Source of the DNA: an uncultured Pirellulaceae bacterium
Lineage (GTDB): Bacteria > Planctomycetota > Planctomycetia > Pirellulales > Pirellulaceae
Length of the DNA stretch: 64,000 bases
Direction of reading: 5' to 3'
NCBI GenBank assembly: GCA_937941455.1
Contig: CALDHM010000008.1
Span: 78,400 to 142,399, forward strand
Each line of letters starts with the position of its first letter. The first letter of the stretch is position 1. Positions 17,779 to 24,559 of this stretch are shown in pieces. The notes under the pieces are model-generated. The model worked only from the letters and a program-made list of their open reading frames with translations. It was not told where the DNA came from and did not search any database. Made by a program: the position numbers and the translations under genes.

Positions 17779-18123
17779 TCACGCCGACTGAGACGCCACT
17801 ACGGCGATTGGCTTTGACCACAATGGACCATCCTCCATGTTTGCTATCCCGATCACTCCGGTGCAGCGAACGTCGAGCAGTGGAAACGACGGAGCCTTTG
17901 TCGATAGTGCAGTTTGTTGCAGGATCTCGCGTTCCTCGCGCACCAATTCGATCCGCCAAAGCCAAGAGGACCGCCAGTGCGGAACTCAATGATGCGCTTG
18001 CTGGGCAGCAAGGACCTGCTCCGTCGCGCTGACATGTTCGGAACGTCGCTGAGGTGCCACGACATTGGTTACAGGTGGCGGACCAAAAAACGATGCAGCC
18101 GTTCCGGTTGCTGGAATGGTCAC
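17779..18123 (-). pseudogene. ORF coupled to the P-loop ATPase, interrupted by an in-frame TGA
   Basis: A GTG at 18123 overlaps the stop of the upstream ATPase gene in a GTGA arrangement, typical of coupled genes here. The frame runs 45 codons to TGA (17986-17988), then continues open for 68 codons to TGA at 17779. The second half (EEREILQQTALSTKAPSFP, LLDVRCTGVIGIANMEDGP) reads like genuine protein, so I interpret the first stop as a nonsense mutation in a protein of about 113 residues. The alternative is a real 45-residue peptide followed by noise. I do not recognise a family. Confidence 0.4.
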
Positions 18124-18857
18124 TTCGGTCCGTGATGGTTAGGAAGATTCGCAGGCTCGCCCCCGCTTCTTCTGCGGTGATGTTCGTAGGCGTCGTACAA
18201 ACGGTCGAAAGCGGCGCGGGGAATGCCGTGGCATTTATCCCAGGCGTTGGCCAGTTCTTCATCAGTCAATCGCAGGTCACTGCTCGCTTGCAAGGTTGCG
18301 GCCAACTCGGCAAACTGCCGACGATTCGGCTCGAGTCGGACGAACACGGGAATGCCGATATCCAGGTCCGTGTGTAGCGTGACCATAAGTTTGGCCGACG
18401 CTGCGCGCAATACGCGAGCCCAACGCCGACGATGCCACCAACCTAGTCGCTCCCAGCCATCAATAATCCAGATAGGTTGCTGCTGACGACAGAGGACGCG
18501 AAATTTGTCGAGAAATTCGGAAGGTTTCAATAAAGGGGAGGCATCATCAAGCGAACGGAGTTCGCCATCGGGGAGTACTTCGGCGGCTTCGACGCCGAGG
18601 CGCCGCCAGCAGTGGTCGAGCAAATTTGAGCGTCGCGAGCGAATTGTCACCAACAGGACTGGATGATTGCCCGATAGTCGTCGCGCCAGATCGATCGCCA
18701 GTGTCGTTTTACCGATGCCATGGGGACCGATGATTGCTCCGCGAAACCGCTGAGCCGTCCATCGCTGGAGGAGACTCTCTGGCGTCAGCGTTGGATCATA
18801 AAGGTAAGGAACTCGGCCTGCGGCGATGTTTGAAGCAGAGAACGGGTTAACCGTCAT
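18120..18857 (-). CDS. P-loop ATPase of unknown function
   Basis: 245 residues. Walker A is IGPHGIGKTTLAIDLARRL around residues 43-61, and a Walker B-like strand IWIIDGWERLGWW lies near 130. The fold therefore looks like a small AAA/STAND or KaiC-type NTPase without an obvious fused partner. The central part (VLLVTIRSRRSNLLDHCWRRLGV) suits a core beta-alpha layout. Its ATG overlaps the stop codon of the small upstream gene (ATGA), and the next ORF downstream overlaps its own stop (GTGA), so it is translationally coupled in an operon of three or four genes with two membrane-associated/beta-sandwich proteins. It could be a regulator or energy source for an assembly encoded here. No DNA-binding motif was recognised. 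Confidence 0.7.
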   Translation of the reverse strand: MTVNPFSASNIAAGRVPYLYDPTLTPESLLQRWTAQRFRGAIIGPHGIGKTTLAIDLARRLSGNHPVLLVTIRSRRSNLLDHCWRRLGVEAAEVLPDGELRSLDDASPLLKPSEFLDKFRVLCRQQQPIWIIDGWERLGWWHRRRWARVLRAASAKLMVTLHTDLDIGIPVFVRLEPNRRQFAELAATLQASSDLRLTDEELANAWDKCHGIPRAAFDRLYDAYEHHRRRSGGEPANLPNHHGPK

Positions 18858-19219
18858 AACAACTGAGGCGTGCTGACCAGCCGAAACGGAAAAGTAAATG
18901 AGTATTCGGAGTCATCATTCGCAAACACGCGGACCTTGACCATCCACTCGATTTTGAGAATCTCACCTCGATAGGATTGGGGCGTGCTGGGGAGTCGGGT
19001 CATGATCGAATATTCGATCGGAGCCCCCGTGGTCAGTCCCAAGTCGCCGACAACCAAGCGATCGAAAAAGTGGAGCCCGATATCCTGGTCCCCTTTGCCT
19101 TCGGTCACCCACATGACACTTGTTTCGATGGCCTGCACCTGGCATTGTCGCGGATCGACGGCGCAGACGCATGACAATTCGGTGCCGCTGAGATAGGCGG
19201 GTTGGAGACCACTAACCAT
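18854..19219 (-). CDS. Small beta-rich protein, possibly arrestin-like
   Basis: 121 residues. The ATG at 19219 shares one base with the TGA of the upstream gene (TGATG), so this is the likely start; a longer version would overlap the neighbour by 124 bases. The sequence is mostly beta: LQPAYLSGTELSCVCAVDP, VVGDLGLTTGAPIEYSIM, and a closing pair of strands EILKIEWMVKVRVFAND followed by FTFPFRLV. That final pattern (I-W-x-V-K-V-R-V then FPF) also occurs at the C-terminus of the upstream gene (IQWKIVVHTHAKG, FPVIV). It suggests a shared sandwich domain, arrestin-like at a guess. No membrane segment. It ends in ATGA overlap with the ATPase gene. Confidence 0.65.
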   Translation of the reverse strand: MVSGLQPAYLSGTELSCVCAVDPRQCQVQAIETSVMWVTEGKGDQDIGLHFFDRLVVGDLGLTTGAPIEYSIMTRLPSTPQSYRGEILKIEWMVKVRVFANDDSEYSFTFPFRLVSTPQLL

Positions 19220-20286
19220 CACGCTGAGCGGATGGCGGGGGAGGGCAAGTGGCCGTTGGCTTTCGGCGGAGCGACGATAACTGGAAAGCTCTGCTCGAAA
19301 TGGGGCCAACCCTTGGCGTGAGTATGTACGACGATCTTCCATTGAATCTGATTATTTTTCGAGGCGAAACTGTGGGGGGCCGACTCAGGGATTTCGAATT
19401 CGAAATCGCATTCGAACTTCGCGGTGGGTGAGACGTCGACGCCCCGTTGTCGCAACAAGCGATAATTTTGTACGACGCGACGTTCGGTTTGGATGTCGGT
19501 TCCGCGTGTGAAGGTCGAGATTTCTTCACAGATTAACAAAACTTCCAGGAGTTTGAAACGAAATCTGCCTGGCTGCCGCAAAAAAAACCGACATTTTTTG
19601 CCGGGTTGTAAGGGAAACATCGAGATTTCAATGTTCGTTGTCCCGAACGCCGACAGGCGTAATGCCTGGCGAAAAAAGGCGATCGCGGCCCAAATCCCGA
19701 TGCCAAGCGCGACCCACCCCATGGCAACAGCGGCAAAGTCAACCCCGGTTGCCAAAGAACGAACAAGGCGAATCGCCGAAATGGTGGCGATCAGAAAGCC
19801 AGCTAGCATCGCTACGGCCGCCAGCAGCAACCAGCCGTAAGTGCGTCGACGCGACGGGAGCAGAAAAGGAAGCTGCGTGCCCGCTCGAATCGGATGGGGA
19901 AATTTGGGGATCGTCGGCGCGACAGAATCACTTGTTCGTTCCTCGCGAAACAAGTCCAATTCTCCGACGGCCGACGCCAGTGCCTCCCGCCGCTCGCGCG
20001 AGGCACTCACGCGCCACAACGCCAAAAACAGTCGATAGGCGCCAATGCAGAGTGCCAGAATGGCTAGCGAAATGCGGATCGCCAGTTCGCCGGTCGTGTA
20101 CAGTTCGAGATCGTCGGTCTGGCGCCGCTCGAAATACTGGAAAGCCAGAACGGCCACGAGGAAAACGAAGCCGCCGAGGATCAATACGGAGGCAACACCA
20201 ATTTCCACGTAGCCGAACCAGCGACCGCGGCTGGAAGCGGCAAACGTTTTCTGACCTGCGTAGAGAAATCTGGACCAGAACCGCAA
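19219..20286 (-). CDS. Membrane protein with C-terminal beta-sandwich domain
   Basis: 355 residues. Four hydrophobic segments are visible: about 27-49 (VASVLILGGFVFLVAVLAF), 68-90 (LAIRISLAILALCIGAYRLFLAL), 150-170 (WLLLAAVAMLAGFLIATISAI) and 180-205 (VAMGWVALGIGIWAAIAFFRQAL). A soluble C-terminal domain of about 140 residues follows. Its closing motif NNQIQWKIVVHTHAKGWPHFEQSFPVIV resembles the end of the next gene product, so the two may be related by an arrestin-like or similar sandwich fold. This is the first gene of the coupled operon; its stop overlaps the next start. The layout resembles membrane proteins of the DUF3592 type found in large bacterial genomes, but I am not certain of membership. 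Confidence 0.7.
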   Translation of the reverse strand: MRFWSRFLYAGQKTFAASSRGRWFGYVEIGVASVLILGGFVFLVAVLAFQYFERRQTDDLELYTTGELAIRISLAILALCIGAYRLFLALWRVSASRERREALASAVGELDLFREERTSDSVAPTIPKFPHPIRAGTQLPFLLPSRRRTYGWLLLAAVAMLAGFLIATISAIRLVRSLATGVDFAAVAMGWVALGIGIWAAIAFFRQALRLSAFGTTNIEISMFPLQPGKKCRFFLRQPGRFRFKLLEVLLICEEISTFTRGTDIQTERRVVQNYRLLRQRGVDVSPTAKFECDFEFEIPESAPHSFASKNNQIQWKIVVHTHAKGWPHFEQSFPVIVAPPKANGHLPSPAIRSA

Positions 20287-20441
20287 ATTGAATCCTCGGC
20301 CGACTTGGCTATATCCCGCGGGTTGATGAACTGGCGCCCATTCGAAATTGCTGGGCGACCGCCCTAATCATCATACCTGGAAAACGAGGTCGCGGGACAA
20401 AGCCCCGTCAACCTCTCCAAGGCTGGACTGGCGAGCGAGTT

Positions 20442-20717
20442 CTAGTGCGGTTTGCCATCGCCGGACTGACGCCGGAAACCGATCGCCTCGAGAGCCCTGT
20501 AGACTTCCTCCAAGGTTTTTTCCCCAAAATTGGAAATGCTGAGCAACTCCTCGCGCGTCGTGTTCAACAAGTCCTCGACCGTAAAAATTCCACGTTCTTC
20601 CAAACAATTGGTTGTGCGGACGGTCAAGCCGATTTCGGCGGTACTGAGGTCGAGTTTTTCTTTGAGATTTCGATTGGCTTCCTCGATCCTACTCAGCGGA
20701 ATGCGTGTGCGCGCCAT
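20442..20717 (-). CDS. Stand-alone RNA polymerase alpha C-terminal-domain protein
   Basis: 91 residues from the ATG at 20717, with a strong GGAGGG five to eleven bases upstream. The first 30 residues are a charged helix (RIPLSRIEEANRNLKEKL). The rest is an alpha-CTD: IGLTVRTTNCLEERGIFTVEDLL, then LLSISNFGEKTLEEVYRALEAIGF. Residues that contact UP-element DNA in E. coli alpha are kept: the Arg of LTVR, the Asn of TNCL and the Lys of NFGEK. The assembly and zipper domains of alpha are absent, so it cannot replace alpha. It may bind promoter DNA or polymerase partners on its own. It is divergent from the helicase gene, 117 bases apart. Confidence 0.85.
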   Translation of the reverse strand: MARTRIPLSRIEEANRNLKEKLDLSTAEIGLTVRTTNCLEERGIFTVEDLLNTTREELLSISNFGEKTLEEVYRALEAIGFRRQSGDGKPH

Positions 20718-20834
20718 GTGATTCCCTCCAAGTGTGTTCTCCCAGCGTGCGATGCGTCCTTGTTCGACGCGACCAAAAATATAACATAGGATCGCGGAAC
20801 GAAAAGCAGACTCGGCCACGGACGCTAGCAAGCA

Positions 20835-23159
20835 ATGTTTGACTTACCGAATCTTGATGCCATTCTCCAACCGCTCAACGACGCACAGCGGGAGGCCGTC
20901 CAAACGATCGAGGGACCTCTTCTCTGTTTGGCGGGTCCGGGCTCTGGCAAGACGCGTGTGATGACCCACCGCATCGCCTACATGATCGGCACGGGGATCG
21001 ACTCGCGGCAGATCGTGGCGTTGACCTTCACGAACAAAGCCGCCGATGAGATGCGAAGTCGCTTGGATTCATTGGCTCCTGGACACAGCGCGTGGACGGG
21101 AACCTTTCATCGGTTTTGTTCTCGTCTGTTGCGAATTCACGCCCCGCTGATCGGATTGTCCGAAAATTTCACGATTTACGACTCCGCCGACTCCCGCAAG
21201 CTTTTCAACCAAGCCATTGCCGATTCGAATCTCGACCTCCGGCATTATTCGGTCGATAACGTCGCCAGCGAGGTAAGTCATTTGAAGGGGGCGGGGATCA
21301 TCCCCGATCATTTCGAGCCCCGACCGGGCCATTATTTGCACCGCGTTGTCGCGATGGTTTACCCGATCTACCAGCGGCTGCTGCAGCAGGCCAATGCGGT
21401 GGATTTCGACGACTTATTGCTCCTAGCGGGGCAACTGCTGATCGAGAATCAAGACCTCCGCGAACGATTGGATGAACAATATGCCTACATGATGGTGGAC
21501 GAATATCAAGACACCAACATGGCGCAATACCGGCTGATTCGTTTGCTCAACTATCGGCGGCCAAATCTGGCCGTCACCGGGGACCCGGATCAATCGATTT
21601 ACGGCTGGCGTGGGGCGACGATCAACAACATCTTGCAATTCGAACGGGATTATTCTGGTGTCAAAATCGTCAAGCTCGAGGAGAACTACCGCAGCACCAA
21701 ATCGATCCTGCACGTGGCCGACAACCTGATCGCCAACAATGTCAAGCGAAAACAGAAACGCTTGTGGACCTCGAACCAGCAAGGGGCCCCGGTCTCGCTC
21801 GTCGCCTACCAAAATCCCGAGCAAGAGGCCAATGAAATCGCCGAGTCTATCGCCAATCAAATTCGCCGCGGACAACGCCGACCTCAAGACTTCGCGATCC
21901 TCTATCGGACCAACTCTTTGTCACGATCTTTTGAGCACTATTTAAAAATTCATGGTGTTCCTTATCAAATCGTGCAAGGTCTCGAGTTTTACCAACGGCG
22001 CGAAATTAAGGATCTCCTGGCGTATTGCCATTTGCTGAACAACCCTGCTGATCGCATCGCCTTTGAACGGATCATCAACGTTCCCGCGCGGGGTATCGGC
22101 GAGCGGACCGTCGAGAAGTTGCGCGCGTACGCGCTGGATCACGGACTGACGTTGCTCGATGCGGCGCGGCGAGCCGGGCTGAACGACACGATCGCCAAGG
22201 GGACCGCCACCAAAATAACGAAATTCGTCGCCCTTTACGACGAAATCGCTGAACATCGGGATGCCACCGTCGGCCATCTGCTCGAACGGATCGTGGCGTT
22301 GACCGGATATCGCAGTTGGTTGACGGACGATGGATCGGAAGAGGGGCACGAGCGAGCCAACAACGTCGACGAACTGCTGGCAGCTGCCCATGAATTCGAT
22401 CGGCAGCATCCCGAGGACGGCGGCCTGGAAGCATTTTTGGAGCAAGCGGCGCTGGTCAACGATACAGATGCCATGGAATCCCAAGCGGACTTCGTGACGC
22501 TGCTGACCATTCACGCGAGCAAGGGATTGGAGTTTCCAGTCGTCTACATTGTCGGCCTGGAAGATGGGATTCTTCCCCACGAGCGGAGTTCGACGAATGA
22601 AAATGAAATTGAGGAGGAACGCCGCCTTTTGTTTGTCGGAATCACGAGGGCGCAAGAGTGGCTGCAAATCAGTCGCTGTCAATCGCGATTCCGCCGCGGG
22701 GGTTATTGGCCGTCGATCGCCAGCCGCTTTTTGATGGAATTGCCGCGGGCTGAAATGGAAGTCGTTGAGCCCCGGTCGATGTGCGATTATGTCGACGACG
22801 AAGAAGACGCTTGGGCCGACGATCTTGATCCCTGGATGCACGACGGAATTCCGAGTCGCGACATTAACGATGATCGCGTCGGTGAGTCCCCGACGCCGTT
22901 TCACTTGTCGCCCTCGGTCAGTTTTCCACGGCTGGTAACCGCTGCCGATTTGGCCCGCGAGCACGAAGCGTCGGAGACTCGCTGTCATCCCGATGTGTTC
23001 ACCATGGGGATGATGGTGTCGCATCCGGACTACGGAACGGGGGTGATCGTCGGTTTAACAGGGTCGGGCGTAAAGCGAATCGCGACGGTGGAATTCCTCA
23101 ACGGAAAACGACGGTTTCGACTGAGCCATGCACCGCTCACTCCGACGGACCAGAGTTGA
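20835..23159 (+). CDS. pcrA: UvrD/PcrA-type 3'-5' DNA helicase
   Basis: 774-residue superfamily 1 helicase. Motifs in order: Q-motif LNDAQREAV (14-22), Walker A AGPGSGKTR (33-41), motif Ia ALTFTNKAA, motif II DEYQDTN (~221), motif III GDPDQSIYGWRGA, motif IV EENYRST, motif V VTLLTIHASKGLEFPVVYIVG, and motif VI EEERRLLFVGITRA. An acidic linker follows (about 640-700). The last 50 residues, GMMVSHPDYGTGVIVGL...VEF, match the tudor-like module by which PcrA/UvrD bind RNA polymerase. Such helicases act in nucleotide excision repair, mismatch repair and removal of stalled polymerase. uvrD is an equally acceptable name. Divergent from the alpha-CTD gene. mfd, another polymerase-linked repair factor, lies 18 kb away. 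Confidence 0.93.
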   Translation: MFDLPNLDAILQPLNDAQREAVQTIEGPLLCLAGPGSGKTRVMTHRIAYMIGTGIDSRQIVALTFTNKAADEMRSRLDSLAPGHSAWTGTFHRFCSRLLRIHAPLIGLSENFTIYDSADSRKLFNQAIADSNLDLRHYSVDNVASEVSHLKGAGIIPDHFEPRPGHYLHRVVAMVYPIYQRLLQQANAVDFDDLLLLAGQLLIENQDLRERLDEQYAYMMVDEYQDTNMAQYRLIRLLNYRRPNLAVTGDPDQSIYGWRGATINNILQFERDYSGVKIVKLEENYRSTKSILHVADNLIANNVKRKQKRLWTSNQQGAPVSLVAYQNPEQEANEIAESIANQIRRGQRRPQDFAILYRTNSLSRSFEHYLKIHGVPYQIVQGLEFYQRREIKDLLAYCHLLNNPADRIAFERIINVPARGIGERTVEKLRAYALDHGLTLLDAARRAGLNDTIAKGTATKITKFVALYDEIAEHRDATVGHLLERIVALTGYRSWLTDDGSEEGHERANNVDELLAAAHEFDRQHPEDGGLEAFLEQAALVNDTDAMESQADFVTLLTIHASKGLEFPVVYIVGLEDGILPHERSSTNENEIEEERRLLFVGITRAQEWLQISRCQSRFRRGGYWPSIASRFLMELPRAEMEVVEPRSMCDYVDDEEDAWADDLDPWMHDGIPSRDINDDRVGESPTPFHLSPSVSFPRLVTAADLAREHEASETRCHPDVFTMGMMVSHPDYGTGVIVGLTGSGVKRIATVEFLNGKRRFRLSHAPLTPTDQS

Positions 23160-23416
23160 ACGATAGCGTAACTGATGCCGCTCCGCTGAACCTTGCCAGA
23201 AATTCCGCCGCAACCTGGGAATTCTTTAGAGAAAAAATACATTTTCCCAAATGATTTCGCCGTTTCTTGGCGACCGCCGCTCACGGTCGAGTTAATTTGG
23301 CGAACCGGGGCAAAGGATTCTACGGATAACGGTCGTACTAATTGTTTCTGTCGTGCCGTCCGATCAAAGTTTGCAGCAGAAAATTCTGGCTTGACCATCG
23401 TCCGGAGGAACTAGGC

Positions 23417-24373
23417 GTGCGGGCACTCAACTTTTTGTGTTTGGCAGTAATTCCGTTGATCATCGCCAGCCCGTCGTTCGGGCAGTGGACGGGTAGTGAG
23501 AATCCAGGCCAAAGCCGGTTTTGGATGGAGGCAGGCGGTGCCGTGTTCGATCGGCCTGGTGGCGAATTAGGCTTAAGTCTGATTTCCAACACTCAGACGC
23601 TCCAAAACTTGTTCACTTCGGACGATCTGACCGACATGGGCTCCGCATTCGGTCCCAATTTGCGGATCGGTTCCGTCAATCGATTTGGTGTCGAATGGGA
23701 GGCGTCGACACAGTTCGCCAAATGGACCACCCAAGAAGAGTTTCTCGGACCGAATTTGACCTCACCGTTCATTGATCCGTTGCTCAGTCCGGATTTGATC
23801 GGCGTCGGCTACGACTCGCAATTTTTTGATTTCCAATTCAATTTCCGCAAGGCTTTTGCACCGGGGATGACCTTTTTGATCGGCCCGCGCTATTTTCGGC
23901 TGACCGAGGATCTGCGATTGAACACGGAAACGCTTGTTGACGCGGGATTTTTTGATTTCCTGTTGCTTTCGGAGAACACCACCGCCATTTCGAACAGCGC
24001 CATCGGGGGCACAATCGGACTGGAAGTTAACCTGCCGCTGGCCCATATGATTTCGTTCCAGGGGCATGTCAAAGCGTCCGGCTTGGCCAATCAAGGTCGG
24101 ATGACCCGCACCGAATTCAACAACCTGGATGATCTGTTTTTAGAGGACCGGATCGACAAAAGCGGGGGGATGTTCATCGGGCAAGTTGGCGGTCGCTTGT
24201 ATTTTGATTTGGCGGCCAATCGCGTGTCGACCTACGTTGGCTACGAAGCGAATTGGCTTGACGGCGTCGCGAACGCCCCCTCGCAGGATTTCGCCGTCTT
24301 CGGCCGCGAGTTGAAGCTGTCCAACACCATCTTTTGGCATACAATTCACTTCGGGCTTCGCTTCCGATTCTAA
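23417..24373 (+). CDS. Putative outer-membrane beta-barrel protein
   Basis: 318 residues from a GTG at 23417, preceded by GGAGG eight bases upstream. A signal peptide is clear: RALNFLCLAVIPLIIASPSFGQ. The mature part shows alternating strand pattern with many aromatic ends and a terminal strand ending in FGLRFRF, i.e. a C-terminal Phe as in barrels assembled by BamA. Repeated segments such as GPNLRIGSVNRFGVEWEAST, FDFQFNFRKAFAPGMTFLIGPRYF and GGRLYFDLAANRVSTYVGYEANW fit membrane-spanning hairpins. It resembles the large secreted or outer-membrane paralogues of Planctomycetes (BBP7-like), but I cannot confirm the family. The frame extends upstream to 23342 without a signal-like start. A bidirectional terminator follows at 24495-24540. 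Confidence 0.75.
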   Translation: MRALNFLCLAVIPLIIASPSFGQWTGSENPGQSRFWMEAGGAVFDRPGGELGLSLISNTQTLQNLFTSDDLTDMGSAFGPNLRIGSVNRFGVEWEASTQFAKWTTQEEFLGPNLTSPFIDPLLSPDLIGVGYDSQFFDFQFNFRKAFAPGMTFLIGPRYFRLTEDLRLNTETLVDAGFFDFLLLSENTTAISNSAIGGTIGLEVNLPLAHMISFQGHVKASGLANQGRMTRTEFNNLDDLFLEDRIDKSGGMFIGQVGGRLYFDLAANRVSTYVGYEANWLDGVANAPSQDFAVFGRELKLSNTIFWHTIHFGLRFRF

Positions 24374-24494
24374 TCGTTGGCATCATTACGTATACCCGCA
24401 ATGTTGTCATCGATGTAGCTTGACCGGATTTGCGCGGTTCTCACGCGACCGACCCAGGAATCCCGCTGTTACGCTCGATCTATGACAACCCAAA

Positions 24495-24540
24495 CAAAAA
24501 GGCTGCTTGAGCCAAACTCGAGCAGCCTTTTTGGTTTTTT
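24495..24540. terminator. Bidirectional rho-independent terminator
   Basis: A-run, GGCTGCTTGAG, five-base loop, CTCGAGCAGCC, T-run. Eleven-base perfect stem flanked by As on the left and Ts on the right, so it works for both strands. It separates the barrel gene (+) from the metalloprotease gene (-). Confidence 0.9.
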
Positions 24541-24559
24541 GAATAGCCTTTGTCACCGA

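Noticed and set aside
17986..17988. Selenocysteine codon
   Set aside because: An isolated TGA with no recognisable SECIS hairpin or selenoprotein context; a nonsense mutation is simpler.
21942..23024. 360-codon minus-strand open frame
   Set aside because: Antisense to the helicase gene, whose motifs are complete in the other direction.
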